Positions 16,149 through 24,805 of a stretch of DNA of 64,000 nucleotides are shown in pieces (positions within the stretch are counted from its first letter, which is position 1; each line of letters begins with the position of its first letter). This DNA is from Pseudosulfitobacter pseudonitzschiae (GTDB lineage Bacteria; Pseudomonadota; Alphaproteobacteria; Rhodobacterales; Rhodobacteraceae). The position numbers and the translations under genes are program-made. The notes below the pieces were generated by a model. That model did not search any database. It had not been told where the DNA came from and saw nothing but the letters and a program-made list of their open reading frames with translations. The stretch is from contig NZ_FQVP01000001.1 in the NCBI RefSeq assembly GCF_900129395.1, forward strand, positions 124,001 to 188,000, written 5' to 3'.

Positions 16149-17108
16149 TCAGACCGGCGTGCGATACTGCATCCGCCGCACCGAGCCGGTGCGCGACCGC
16201 ATCAGCAGGGTTTCGCAGGTCAGCCAGCCCGGTTCGCGTTGCACGGCCTGCAACAGCGATCCCGAGGTCACGCCTGTTGCGGCAAAGATCACATCCTCGG
16301 TGACCATCTCGTCGCGGGTATAGACACGGTCCAGGTCGGTGATGCCCGCCTTGGCCGCGCGGCCCTTTTCGTCGTCGTTGCGGAACAGCAGGCGACCATA
16401 AATTTGCCCGCCCATGCATTTCAGCGCAGCGGCGGCCAGAACGCCCTCGGGCGCGCCACCGTCGCCCATGTACATGTCGATGCCGGTGTCCGGGTCAGCG
16501 CAATGCATCACACCCGCCACATCGCCATCGGTGATCAGCCGGATCGCGGCACCTGTGGCGCGCACTTCGGCGATCATGTCGGCGTGGCGGGGGCGCTCCA
16601 GGATACAGACCGTGATGTCCGAGGTCTCACAGCCCTTGGCCTTGGCCAGCGCCTTGACCCGTTCGCCGGGGCTCATGGCCAGCGTTACCGTATCGGGGGC
16701 AAAGCCCGGACCGATGGCCAGTTTTTCCATGTAGACGTCAGGCGCGTGCAGCATCGACCCGCGCGGGCCCATGGCGATCACCGTCAGCGCGTTGGGCATG
16801 TCCTTGGCGGTCAGCGTGGTGCCTTCCAGCGGGTCCAGCGCGATGTCCACGCCGGGGCCGTTGCCGGTGCCGACCTCTTCACCGATGAACAGCATCGGCG
16901 CCTCGTCGCGTTCGCCTTCACCGATCACCACGACGCCCGCGATGTCCAGCAGGTTCAGCTGTTCGCGCATGGCGTTCACGGCGGCCTGGTCCGCGGCCTT
17001 TTCGTCGCCGTGGCCGATCAGCTTGGCCGAGGCCAGAGCAGCGGCTTCGGACACCCGTGCAAGGCCCAGTGACAACATACGATCCTGGAATTTTGCGGCG
17101 TCAGTCAT
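16149..17108 (-). CDS. glpX: Class II fructose-1,6-bisphosphatase
   Basis: 319 residues of the GlpX family. Metal-binding acidic clusters are visible in GEGERDEAPML and DPLEGTT. The segments ITDGDVAGV and MYMGDGGAPEGVLAAAALK form the substrate pocket. It dephosphorylates fructose 1,6-bisphosphate in gluconeogenesis. The start at 17108 has AAGGA about 9 nt upstream. It lies 63 bp downstream of hom and is probably co-transcribed with it. Confidence 0.95.
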   Translation of the reverse strand: MTDAAKFQDRMLSLGLARVSEAAALASAKLIGHGDEKAADQAAVNAMREQLNLLDIAGVVVIGEGERDEAPMLFIGEEVGTGNGPGVDIALDPLEGTTLTAKDMPNALTVIAMGPRGSMLHAPDVYMEKLAIGPGFAPDTVTLAMSPGERVKALAKAKGCETSDITVCILERPRHADMIAEVRATGAAIRLITDGDVAGVMHCADPDTGIDMYMGDGGAPEGVLAAAALKCMGGQIYGRLLFRNDDEKGRAAKAGITDLDRVYTRDEMVTEDVIFAATGVTSGSLLQAVQREPGWLTCETLLMRSRTGSVRRMQYRTPV

Positions 17109-17171
17109 GGGCGTGGTCCTTGTGAATTTGTGTTGGAAAATATGTAGCGGGTGGGGCGCAATGGCGCAACT

Positions 17172-18461
17172 TTACAGGTGTTCGATGCGCAGCGCGACAG
17201 GGGCCTGCGCCAGCACGCCGGTGCCTTCCATGGCCTCGATGGCGACATCCAGGCTGGCGCGGGTGGTCTTGTGGGTGACGATCAGCACCTGGGCGGCCTC
17301 AAGGTCGGCGTGACCATACTGGCGCATCCGCTCGATGCTGACACCGGCCTCGCCCAATGCGGCGGCAACCTTGGCCAGCGCGCCGGGTTTGTCGACCAGC
17401 CCCATGCGCAGGTAATAGGGCGCAGGCAGCACCGACAGCGCCGGCTTGGCTGCCTCCAGCGTGGTGGCGGGTTGGCCAAAGACCGGCAGAGCAAAGCCGC
17501 GTGCAATGTCGCAGACATCGGACATCACGGCACTGGCGGTGGGGCCGGCACCCGCACCGGGACCGCGCAGGACGATCTGTTCCACCGCGTCGCCTTCCAG
17601 CACGATCATGTTTGTGCCGCCCTGCAACTGACCCAAGGGCGAGGTGTCGGGCACAAGGCACGGCTGCATCCGCTGTTCCAGCCCGCGGCCGGTCTTTTGC
17701 GCCACGCCCAATAGCTTGATCTTGAAGCCCATGTCGGCGGCGGCGCGGATGTCCTCGATGCTGATGCGTTCGATGCCTTCCAGCTCGATCCCGGCGAAAT
17801 CGACACGGGTGCCGAATGCGATCGACGACAGGATCGCCAGCTTGTGCGCCGCATCAATGCCGCCCACGTCCAGCTGCGGATCGGCCTCAAGGTATCCCAG
17901 GCCGTCAGCCTCGGCGAACACCTCCTGATAGCTCAGGCCAGCCGTTTCCATCCGCGTCAGGATATAGTTGCACGACCCGTTCATCACACCCATCACGCGG
18001 GTGATGCCGTTGCCGGCAAGCCCTTCGGTCAGAACCTTGATCACCGGAATGCCACCCGCAACGGCAGCTTCAAACCGCAGCGAACGTTGCGCCGCCTCGG
18101 CCTGTTCGGCCAGCGCCTGACCGTGCATGGCCAGCATTGCCTTGTTGGCGGTGACCACATGCTTGCCCGCGGCAAGGGCGGCTTCTGTGGCGTCCTTGGC
18201 CGGACCATCCTCGCCGCCCATCAGTTCCACGAACACATCCACGTCGTCACGTTTGGCCAGCGCCACGGGATCGGTTTCCCAGGCATAGTCCGACAGGCTG
18301 AGGCCGCGGTCCTTGTCCTTTGACCGCGCCGATACGGCGGAAATGGTGATGTCACGCCCAGTGCGCGCCGACAGCAGCGCCGCTTGCTGGCGGACGATCC
18401 TGACGACACCCATGCCAACCGTGCCCAGACCGGCAATACCAAGGCGAAGGGGCTGGGACAT
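17172..18461 (-). CDS. hom: Homoserine dehydrogenase
   Basis: 429 residues. The N-terminal Rossmann domain has GIAGLGTVGMGV, the catalytic domain contains GIPVIKVLTEGLAGN and NGSCNYILTRM, and a C-terminal ACT domain (YLRMGLVDKPGALAKVAAALGEAGVSIERM) indicates feedback control by threonine. It converts aspartate semialdehyde to homoserine for threonine and methionine. The start at 18461 has AAGGAAA 6 nt upstream; a 13-codon upstream extension is unlikely. Confidence 0.95.
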   Translation of the reverse strand: MSQPLRLGIAGLGTVGMGVVRIVRQQAALLSARTGRDITISAVSARSKDKDRGLSLSDYAWETDPVALAKRDDVDVFVELMGGEDGPAKDATEAALAAGKHVVTANKAMLAMHGQALAEQAEAAQRSLRFEAAVAGGIPVIKVLTEGLAGNGITRVMGVMNGSCNYILTRMETAGLSYQEVFAEADGLGYLEADPQLDVGGIDAAHKLAILSSIAFGTRVDFAGIELEGIERISIEDIRAAADMGFKIKLLGVAQKTGRGLEQRMQPCLVPDTSPLGQLQGGTNMIVLEGDAVEQIVLRGPGAGAGPTASAVMSDVCDIARGFALPVFGQPATTLEAAKPALSVLPAPYYLRMGLVDKPGALAKVAAALGEAGVSIERMRQYGHADLEAAQVLIVTHKTTRASLDVAIEAMEGTGVLAQAPVALRIEHL

Positions 18462-18892
18462 GGGGTGTTTCCTTATAGATGCATGGTGTTTTTTGCGCAT
18501 CTACCCCGTTCATGCAAGGCACGCAACATGGCGCGGCGTAGGCTGCGGCAAGAAAGACGCCGACGACCCGTCCGCAGCGTCATTTGAGGGGGTTGTTGGC
18601 CTGTCTGATTGATCCCGCTGCGGTGCGCTCCTTTCTCAGGCTTGGGAAGGCCACACTCGGGGCGGACCGCGCAGGCCGCAGACCACCGCGACAACATGCA
18701 CCGCTCTGAATGGCAACACGGGTGTCCATTGCCCCAAGCCCCCCTTTGCCCCCGCGCCATTTGCATAGCCGGTATGCAATTTTATCCTTCAATTTCAAAC
18801 AGAAACAGCCCGTGAATTTGATCTGGATCATTATTGGGGCCGCACAGTTGTGGCACCTTGCCCTCACAATGAAGAACCAAAGGATCGACCCC
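18462..18892 (+). other. Intergenic region between hom and ompW
   Basis: 431 bp between divergent genes. It holds the FNR-type site at 18818-18831. I see no convincing gene; short open frames here lack ribosome sites and family resemblance. Confidence 0.6.
18818..18831 (+). promoter_or_regulatory. FNR/FnrL-type operator upstream of ompW
   Basis: TTGAT-CTGG-ATCAT matches the FNR consensus TTGATNNNNATCAA at 9 of 10 defined positions. It lies 62 bp upstream of the ompW start. FNR-type control by oxygen limitation is therefore likely. Confidence 0.72.
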
Positions 18893-19507
18893 ATGAAAAT
18901 CGTGGCCCACAGTTTTGTTCCCGCTCTCGCACTGGGCGCGCTCTCAGTGACCCTTGCAATGCCTGCCATGGCGCAATCCCAAGGCGACTGGACCCTTGGC
19001 ATCGGGATCATCAACGTGAACCCGAAATCCGACAACGGCACCCTCGCAGGCGCAGCCGCCACACTTGGCGACGACACGCAACTTTCGCTGACCGGTGAAT
19101 ACTTTATCCGCGACAACCTCGGCATCGAGCTGTTGGCCGCGACACCATTCGAGCATGGAATTTCCCTTGGTGGCACCGAAATTGGCACAACCAAACATCT
19201 GCCGCCCACACTCTCGCTGGTCTATCACGTGCCCACAAAGGGCAAGATTACACCCTTTATCGGCATCGGTGTGAACTACACCACCTTCTTTGAAGAGACG
19301 ACAGCGCTTGGCGATCTCAAACTGGATGACAGCTTTGGGCTGGCCGCCACCGTGGGGGCAGATTGGCAGATCTCTGACCGCGGCGCGTTGCGTGTGAACG
19401 TCCGGTACATGGACATCGAAACCGATGCGACACTGGACGGCACCCCGATCGGCACGGCCAGGATTGATCCGGTCACCGTTGGTTTCTCTTACGTGCATCG
19501 TTTCTGA
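18893..19507 (+). CDS. ompW: OmpW-family outer membrane protein
   Basis: 204 residues with a signal peptide ending AMAQS, then a small beta-barrel. OmpW features include WTLGIGIINVNPKSDNG, the DNLGIELLAATPFEH strand, LPPTLSLVYHV, and a C-terminal Phe (VGFSYVHRF) for BAM recognition. It forms a narrow hydrophobic channel in the outer membrane. ATG 18893 is preferred over 18869 because of AAAGGA upstream and because it starts the signal peptide properly. The FNR-type box upstream suggests induction at low oxygen. Confidence 0.9.
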   Translation: MKIVAHSFVPALALGALSVTLAMPAMAQSQGDWTLGIGIINVNPKSDNGTLAGAAATLGDDTQLSLTGEYFIRDNLGIELLAATPFEHGISLGGTEIGTTKHLPPTLSLVYHVPTKGKITPFIGIGVNYTTFFEETTALGDLKLDDSFGLAATVGADWQISDRGALRVNVRYMDIETDATLDGTPIGTARIDPVTVGFSYVHRF

Positions 19508-19628
19508 CAGTCCCCGGGGGGCTGCCGCAACAAAATGCCGGCGGGTGTGACACACCGGATCTGGCGTCGCCCTCACGGCGGCGCCATTTTCGTCCGGGCG
19601 TCGCCGGCACGCATCGGTGCAGAAAAAC

Positions 19629-19934
19629 TCAGTTGTCGGGCCGGGGATCGTCGTCCAGCCGCGTGCGTGCTGAGGCATCGATCACGCGGGTGCGTTTCAG
19701 CCTCTCGGCCCGGTTGCGCAAGGCGGCGACACGGCTTTCCAGGTTGCTTTGCTGAACCTCGGGCGAAGGGCCATCGCCTTCGGTGCGCGCCAGAATCGGC
19801 GCGACATTGATCAGCGCGGGATAGTCCGTAGCCTTTGCGCGCTCTGTCACGGCGTCGTCCAGCTCGGGGAACTGGGTGCAGGCCACCAGCATCAACTGAG
19901 CGGCAATCAGGGCGGAAAGAGGGCTGGGGCGCAT
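19629..19934 (-). CDS. Small lipoprotein
   Basis: 101 residues from ATG 19934: a signal sequence with lipobox LVAC, then a polar region containing FPELDDAVTERAKATDYPALINVAPIL and a basic coiled-coil-like tail (VAALRNRAERLKRTRVIDA). It resembles short roseobacter lipoproteins of unknown function. The start is uncertain, since further in-frame ATGs lie upstream at 19961 and beyond. Confidence 0.65.
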   Translation of the reverse strand: MRPSPLSALIAAQLMLVACTQFPELDDAVTERAKATDYPALINVAPILARTEGDGPSPEVQQSNLESRVAALRNRAERLKRTRVIDASARTRLDDDPRPDN

Positions 19935-20004
19935 GAACCTGCCTGTAAACATCTGTTGCATGCTTGATGCACCAGCGGTGCGTCTGGCGCAAGGCACTTG
20001 GTTT

Positions 20005-20018
20005 TGAACGGGTGTTCA
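20005..20018 (+). promoter_or_regulatory. Perfect palindrome, probable TetR operator
   Basis: TGAAC-GGGT-GTTCA ends 14 bp before the tetR start codon. The position and symmetry suggest autorepression by the adjacent TetR protein, and possibly joint control of the divergent lipoprotein gene. Confidence 0.65.
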
Positions 20019-20032
20019 GATAATCCAAGGAT

Positions 20033-20626
20033 ATGGCACGCACAGCAGGATCACATTCGGACATCACAGGCCCACGGGTGCGCGACGCCGCATTGCGGCT
20101 GTTTGCCCGCGACGGCTATGCCGCCGTGTCCATGCGGCGCATCGCGGGCGAGGTCGGGGTGCAGGCGGGGGCGCTGTATAATTACACCCCCGACAAGCAG
20201 ACGCTGTTGTTCGACCTGATGCGCGACCACCTGATCGAATTGCTGGCCGCCCAACCGCAGGATACCGGCGACGCGGTGGCCGCGCTGGAACGCTTTGTGC
20301 GCTTTCACATTGGATTTCACCACGACAGGCCGGACGCGGTGTTCATCGCCTATATGGAACTGCGCAACCTGGAGCCGGAGAACTTTGCCGCCATCGAGGC
20401 GCTGCGCAGGCAGTACGAGGACCGGCTGGAAACGATCCTGCGGCGCGGTGCGGAAACGGGTGTCTTTGCCGTGCCAGACCCCAAAATCGCCACGCTGGCG
20501 GTGATCGCCATGCTCACGGGCGTGAACACATGGTTCCGCGCAGGCGGACGGCTGCGGCTGGACGAGGTGCAGGACATCTATTGGGACATGGTGCGCCGCT
20601 CGGTGGGCGGCACGGTCGCGCAATAG
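20033..20626 (+). CDS. TetR/AcrR-family transcriptional regulator
   Basis: 197 residues. The N-terminal helix-turn-helix is clear (RVRDAALRLFARDGYAAVSMRRIAGEVGV, then AGALYNYTPDKQTLLFDLM). The C-terminal ligand domain resembles the group that controls acyl-CoA or fatty acid genes (FIAYMELRNLEPENF). ATG 20033 follows a perfect 14-bp palindrome. The target genes are not obvious: the neighbours are a lipoprotein gene (divergent) and pirin (convergent). Confidence 0.88.
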   Translation: MARTAGSHSDITGPRVRDAALRLFARDGYAAVSMRRIAGEVGVQAGALYNYTPDKQTLLFDLMRDHLIELLAAQPQDTGDAVAALERFVRFHIGFHHDRPDAVFIAYMELRNLEPENFAAIEALRRQYEDRLETILRRGAETGVFAVPDPKIATLAVIAMLTGVNTWFRAGGRLRLDEVQDIYWDMVRRSVGGTVAQ

Positions 20627-20634
20627 GCGCAAGT

Positions 20635-20664
20635 GGCCTGCGCGCCTTTAGGGACGCACAGGCC
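20635..20664 (+). terminator. Hairpin between convergent tetR and pirin genes
   Basis: Arms GGCCTG and CAGGCC, extended inward by further pairs around one mismatch, lie between the two stop codons. There is no strong T-run. It may serve as a bidirectional terminator. Confidence 0.4.
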
Positions 20665-20671
20665 GTTGGTG

Positions 20672-21583
20672 TCAGTGCGCTGGCTGGATAAACGTCCCGT
20701 TGCGCAGATCGCGCATGGCCTGCTGCAACTCGGCTTGGGTGTTCATCACGATGGGACCGTGCCACGCCACAGGCTCGTTGATCGGTGCGCCCGAGATCAG
20801 CAGGAACCGCACACCCTGTTCGCCCGCCTGCACCGTGATCTCGTCGCCTGAGCCAAAGCGCACCAGCGTACGGTCGCCGGACAGGTCGCGGATGTTGACC
20901 TCTTGCCCCGCAACTTCCTTCTCCAGCAACACACCGGTGGGGGTTGCCGCATCGACAAAGGCCGCACTGCCGTCAAAGACATAGGCAAAGGCACGGCGGT
21001 AGGTGTCGATGTGGAACGTCTTCTTGACGCCCGCAGGCATGGTCACGTCCAGATACTGCGGATCGGCGGCGATGCCGTCCACGGGGCCTTTCTTGCCCCA
21101 GAACTCACCGGTGATCACGCGCACGGTGGTGCCGTCATCGTCGGTCACCTCGGGAATGTCCGCCGCCGTCACGTCCTGATACCGCGGCGCGGTCATCTTC
21201 TGCGCCGAGGGCAGGTTGCCCCACAGCTGAAAGCCATGCATCTGGCCACGCTGGTTTCCATGCGGCATCTCCTGATGCAGGATGCCGCGCCCGGCGGTCA
21301 TCCATTGCACGTCACCGGCGCCAAGCGATCCGGTGTTGCCCAGGCTGTCTGCGTGATCAACCGTGCCCGACAGCACATAGGTGATCGTCTCGATCCCGCG
21401 GTGCGGATGCCAGGGGAATCCCTTTTCGAAATCCTCGGGCCGCTCGTTGCGGAAATCGTCGAACAGCAGGAACGGGTCCAGCTCGGACGGGTCCTGAAAG
21501 CCGAAAGCACGGTGCAGTTTGACGCCGGCACCTTCCAGCGTGGGCTGGGCGCGGCGCGTCTCAAGGGTAGGGCGCAGGGACAT
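20672..21583 (-). CDS. Pirin-family cupin protein
   Basis: 303 residues. The N-terminal cupin has the pirin metal-binding set (HPHRGIETITYVL, then HQEMP near residue 100) and the FDDFRNERPEDF segment. Bacterial pirins act as quercetin 2,3-dioxygenases or as regulators that bind metabolic enzymes; which applies here is unknown. The start at 21583 has AAGGAG about 7 nt upstream. The gene stands alone and is convergent with tetR. Confidence 0.88.
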   Translation of the reverse strand: MSLRPTLETRRAQPTLEGAGVKLHRAFGFQDPSELDPFLLFDDFRNERPEDFEKGFPWHPHRGIETITYVLSGTVDHADSLGNTGSLGAGDVQWMTAGRGILHQEMPHGNQRGQMHGFQLWGNLPSAQKMTAPRYQDVTAADIPEVTDDDGTTVRVITGEFWGKKGPVDGIAADPQYLDVTMPAGVKKTFHIDTYRRAFAYVFDGSAAFVDAATPTGVLLEKEVAGQEVNIRDLSGDRTLVRFGSGDEITVQAGEQGVRFLLISGAPINEPVAWHGPIVMNTQAELQQAMRDLRNGTFIQPAH

Positions 21584-22067
21584 GGATCATCTCCTTTGAA
21601 TGCTGCTGTTGGACAACAATCTAATCGTGCGGAGGTGCGTTGCAATCGGCGTTAATGCGCCGTTGCTGTGCAGATTTGCGGAAAGTGGCGGGAACCACCG
21701 CAACCGTTGGTTCTTTGCTCCCGAGGACCTGTATGTACAGGTGGGCACCAGGTAAGTGGACCAGGGTCCAAACAGAGCCAGTTCCCTCGGAATTGCTTAA
21801 GGCCACTGGAACGTCACCGTATCGAGAAGGGCAGAACCCGCCACCGCTTTAGGTAGGGTGCGCAAGGGCACTTGGCAAGAGGGATTGGCGGCGCTGCAAG
21901 CCGTATTGGGGGCTCTACCCCCGGCCTTCGGCCTCCCCCGGAGTTTATTATAGCTTTTCGGGGACAAAAATGAATCATAAAGCATCACTTTTCGCGTTTG
22001 AGCCGAAGGCGAAAGGCAGCGAACAAGTGTTTCAGATCCTTCCCGAAACGCTTCGGCAAGATGAAGC
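21584..22067 (+). other. Gene-free intergenic stretch
   Basis: 484 bp between the pirin start and the stop of the ClpP-like gene. The only structure I see is the hairpin/box repeat at 21908-21948. No supported open frame. Confidence 0.6.
21908..21948 (+). repeat. Intergenic hairpin/box repeat, copy at 21.9 kb
   Basis: Three elements in a row: GGGGG-CTCTA-CCCCC, GGCC-TTC-GGCC, and CTCC-CCC-GGAGTTT. This is the best-preserved copy of a pattern also present between glpX and recJ, and in degenerate form near 27.6 and 48.1 kb. Confidence 0.55.
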
Positions 22068-22814
22068 CTATTCGTCCGCGATGAAGTTATAGCGTTCCAG
22101 CTCCTCGGGCAGCAGGACATAGATTTCATCGGGCGGCGTGGTCAGCGCGTGCTGCATGACCAGCGGGTCGATGCCCATTTCATCAAGGTAGATCATCACC
22201 TCGCCCTGTCCGCGCTGGATGTCCTCGACCGCGAAAGAGGCGGGCAGGATCGTGCTTTGGCCGAAATAATGCTGGTGCACACCGACGCTGGCGGTATCCG
22301 CGATGGTGCGGATGGTGCCTGCGGCCAGCACATAGGGGCAGGCGGAATAGCACACTTCGCCCGCGCGCATTTCCGTGGCGATGTCATTGGCGCGAATATA
22401 GCGGCCCAGTTCCAGCGCGTCGGCGACCGAACCGCCGGGCGATTGCAGAACCAGCCGCGCAGGCACAGGGTCGGCCTCGCCAAGCAGGTCGATGATGCGC
22501 GCCGCGTCGTCGGGGGCAATCGTGCCTTCCAGCCGATAGGTGCTGTCCTCAAGTGCTGTCAGCGTCAGCCGGCCCGGCAGCGGGTTGGTGGGATTCGCTG
22601 GGCGCGGACGGTCAGGGTCGAAGGTGCGGCGCTGGTCGCCCGGGCTGACGGGTTCGGTCAACTGCGGCTGGTTCGGCCCGAAGGAGGGCAGCGACAGCCC
22701 GGCCCCCGACATGTCTCCGATCACCAGCAACAGGCCCAGCCCCAGTTGGAACACCAGAACCCCCGAAAGGATGCGGCCGACCGAGGGCCATCTTGAGGCT
22801 GTGGCCTCGGTCAT
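22068..22814 (-). CDS. Membrane-anchored ClpP/SppA-like protein
   Basis: 248 residues. One N-terminal transmembrane helix (ILSGVLVFQLGLGLLLVIG) and a proline-rich linker precede a crotonase/ClpP-fold domain from ~95 to 220. The SPGGSVADALELGRYIR loop, the probable nucleophile Ser157 in CYSACPYVLAAG, and VGVHQHYF are typical of periplasmic ClpP-like proteases (COG3904 type). A proteolytic role is inferred. ATG 22814 overlaps the stop of the upstream membrane protein gene by 4 bp, so the two are coupled. Confidence 0.75.
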   Translation of the reverse strand: MTEATASRWPSVGRILSGVLVFQLGLGLLLVIGDMSGAGLSLPSFGPNQPQLTEPVSPGDQRRTFDPDRPRPANPTNPLPGRLTLTALEDSTYRLEGTIAPDDAARIIDLLGEADPVPARLVLQSPGGSVADALELGRYIRANDIATEMRAGEVCYSACPYVLAAGTIRTIADTASVGVHQHYFGQSTILPASFAVEDIQRGQGEVMIYLDEMGIDPLVMQHALTTPPDEIYVLLPEELERYNFIADE

Positions 22815-24124
22815 GCGGCATTGTCCGGTTTCGCAGGCGTGGCGGGCAGGGTGCGCACGGGGTTGCTCTTTGCCTCTTTCTCCAGCGTGTCGGGCATGTT
22901 GTTCATCGCCAGTTCCACATCCCGGATCGCGCCCAACGCGGTGCGCAGTTCGGCCAGCGTCATGGTGTCGTCCACGGCGGTGCCCTCGCGGCCCTGACGG
23001 ATCGCGGCATGCGTGATGGCCAGGATGAACACCAGCACCGCGGGCAATAGATCGATGGCGATGGCCCCCGCCCATGACGGCACGAAGTTGCGGGCGTACA
23101 GGATCACCGCATCGGCGGAAGAGATCGGCGTATAGGTCACCTCGGGGGGCGGCGTTTGCGCGATCACGGCGGCGGCGGCACGTTCCAGTGTGGCGGCCCG
23201 CTGGGCCAGCACATCCAGAACGCTGGTGATGGTCGACGCCTGATCGGTGCGAATCTGGCTGGTGCTGCCGTCCAGTTCGGGCAGCACGACGGACGCCGCC
23301 AGATCCTGCGCCGCGCGTTCAACCAGCGGGGCTACGGACAGCTGGCGCAACTGCGCAATCAGCCCGGCCAGCCGCACCGTGGCCTCGGAAAACTCGACCG
23401 AGCGTGCCTCGACCGGACCCGCCTCGACCGTCAGCGCGCGCATTCGGCTCAGGATGGTATTGCCCTCGGCAAAGGCGGCGCTGACCAGCGGCGTCTGCGT
23501 GGCGATCTGCGCCTCGAGCCCGGCCAGTTCCGCCGATTTCTGACGCAGCACGCGGAACACCGCCCCGCGACCGGCCAGCCCCGACAAGGCACCAGCGGCC
23601 TCCTGTTCGGACAGATCCTCGAACGACTGGCGCACGCGGGCGACATCGCGTTCCAGCCCCTGCGCGCTCAGCGCGATTTCGTGGGTTTCTTCCAGTGCGG
23701 TCTGATAGTCCTGCACCGTGGTGGCCAGATGCTGTTCCACCGCCGCCGATCCGGCCAAGGCAGCCGCGTTCAGCCAGGACGACATCGCCACGATGGCCAG
23801 CGATCCCAGCGCCATGGCCAGCATCAGCCCGATACGCGATTGCGCGCTGCGCACCGCCGGAAACAGGCGCATCATGTAGGACCAGAACACGAAAATCCCC
23901 ACCGACACCGCCACCGAATAGGCAATCGCGGCAAAGACCGACATCGCACCCGTGTCATCCAGGAGGGACGACACCCCGAGATAGGTATAGATGCCCGAGG
24001 CCACGGACAGCACGCCCAGTGCGGTGCTGGAAAACGTATCAAGCCAGGCAAGGTGGGTTTCCAGTTCGCGGGCGTGGCGGACGCCGCGCGCCTGGGCGTC
24101 GGTCAGGGAGCGATCAGTTGTCAT
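22811..24124 (-). CDS. Four-helix membrane protein with long coiled coil
   Basis: 437 residues. Three transmembrane helices lie between ~30 and 120 (for example MSVFAAIAYSVAVSVGIFVF). A long helical, partly coiled-coil region ~125-310 follows, then one helix (AIAIDLLPAVLVFILAITHA) and a charged tail. No family recognised. The start at 24124 has GGAAAGG 6 nt upstream. It is coupled to the ClpP-like gene, which suggests a membrane complex in which this protein could be substrate or scaffold. Confidence 0.7.
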   Translation of the reverse strand: MTTDRSLTDAQARGVRHARELETHLAWLDTFSSTALGVLSVASGIYTYLGVSSLLDDTGAMSVFAAIAYSVAVSVGIFVFWSYMMRLFPAVRSAQSRIGLMLAMALGSLAIVAMSSWLNAAALAGSAAVEQHLATTVQDYQTALEETHEIALSAQGLERDVARVRQSFEDLSEQEAAGALSGLAGRGAVFRVLRQKSAELAGLEAQIATQTPLVSAAFAEGNTILSRMRALTVEAGPVEARSVEFSEATVRLAGLIAQLRQLSVAPLVERAAQDLAASVVLPELDGSTSQIRTDQASTITSVLDVLAQRAATLERAAAAVIAQTPPPEVTYTPISSADAVILYARNFVPSWAGAIAIDLLPAVLVFILAITHAAIRQGREGTAVDDTMTLAELRTALGAIRDVELAMNNMPDTLEKEAKSNPVRTLPATPAKPDNAA

Positions 24125-24211
24125 GCGGGCCTTTCCGGCGTTCCTGTGTCGGGACATAACATAGATGCGGCCAACCGGTGTTCCAAGTTTTCTTGCGTCG
24201 GGGTTGCAAAT

Positions 24212-24226
24212 GTTCACGGATTGTTC
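24212..24226 (+). promoter_or_regulatory. LexA (SOS) box upstream of mmcB
   Basis: GTTC-ACGGATT-GTTC is an exact match to the alphaproteobacterial LexA operator GTTC-N7-GTTC, 14 bp before the mmcB start. MmcB is a known SOS-induced DNA repair protein in Caulobacter, which supports the call. Confidence 0.85.
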
Positions 24227-24239
24227 ATATTTTTGACCC

Positions 24240-24701
24240 ATGAGTCTGGTCTCTGACATCACCGCCCTTGCACCGGGGCAACTGCTGGCGCGCGGCGTGG
24301 CGCGGCATCTGGCGGCTCTGGGCATGGTCACGGTCGAGGAACTGGTGCCCACACGCGGCCTGCGGGTCGATGTGATGGCGCTGGGCCCCAAGGGCGAGAT
24401 CTGGGTGGTCGAATGCAAATCCAGCCGCGCCGACTATATGACCGACAGCAAATGGCAGGGCTACCTGGAATGGTGCGACCGGTTCTTCTGGGCGGTGGAT
24501 GCGGATTTTCCCACCGACCTGCTGCCCGAGTGCACCGGCCTGATCATCGCGGACGCCTATGATGCCGAGGTGATCCGCATGGCGCCCGAGGACAAGCTGC
24601 CCGCCGCACGCCGCAAGGTGATGGTCCAGAAATTCGCCACCCACGCCGCCCGCCGCCTGCAGGCGCTGCGCGATCCGGCGGCCTTTGCGGGACTCGGGTG
24701 A
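24240..24701 (+). CDS. mmcB: MmcB-family DNA repair nuclease-like protein
   Basis: 153 residues. It has a PD-(D/E)XK-like core: RVDVMALG, then WVVECKSSRADYMTDSKWQGYLEWCDRFFWAVD. MmcB is needed for mitomycin C tolerance in Caulobacter and is SOS-regulated. A perfect LexA box immediately upstream gives strong support. The single transcript is divergent from the ClpP-like/coiled-coil pair. Confidence 0.9.
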   Translation: MSLVSDITALAPGQLLARGVARHLAALGMVTVEELVPTRGLRVDVMALGPKGEIWVVECKSSRADYMTDSKWQGYLEWCDRFFWAVDADFPTDLLPECTGLIIADAYDAEVIRMAPEDKLPAARRKVMVQKFATHAARRLQALRDPAAFAGLG

Positions 24702-24805
24702 CGCTGTAACGTGGTGCAGTCCAGTGCATACAAATGTGATTGCGCTGGCTGATAGCGCGTCAATGGCCTTAGCGTGGTCCACGGGGGAACGCGGGAGGCC
24801 ACACC

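Noticed and set aside
22811-24418. Longer form of the coiled-coil membrane protein starting at 24418
   Set aside because: It would extend across the LexA box and mmcB. The ATG at 24124 has a good ribosome site and starts the conserved-looking part.
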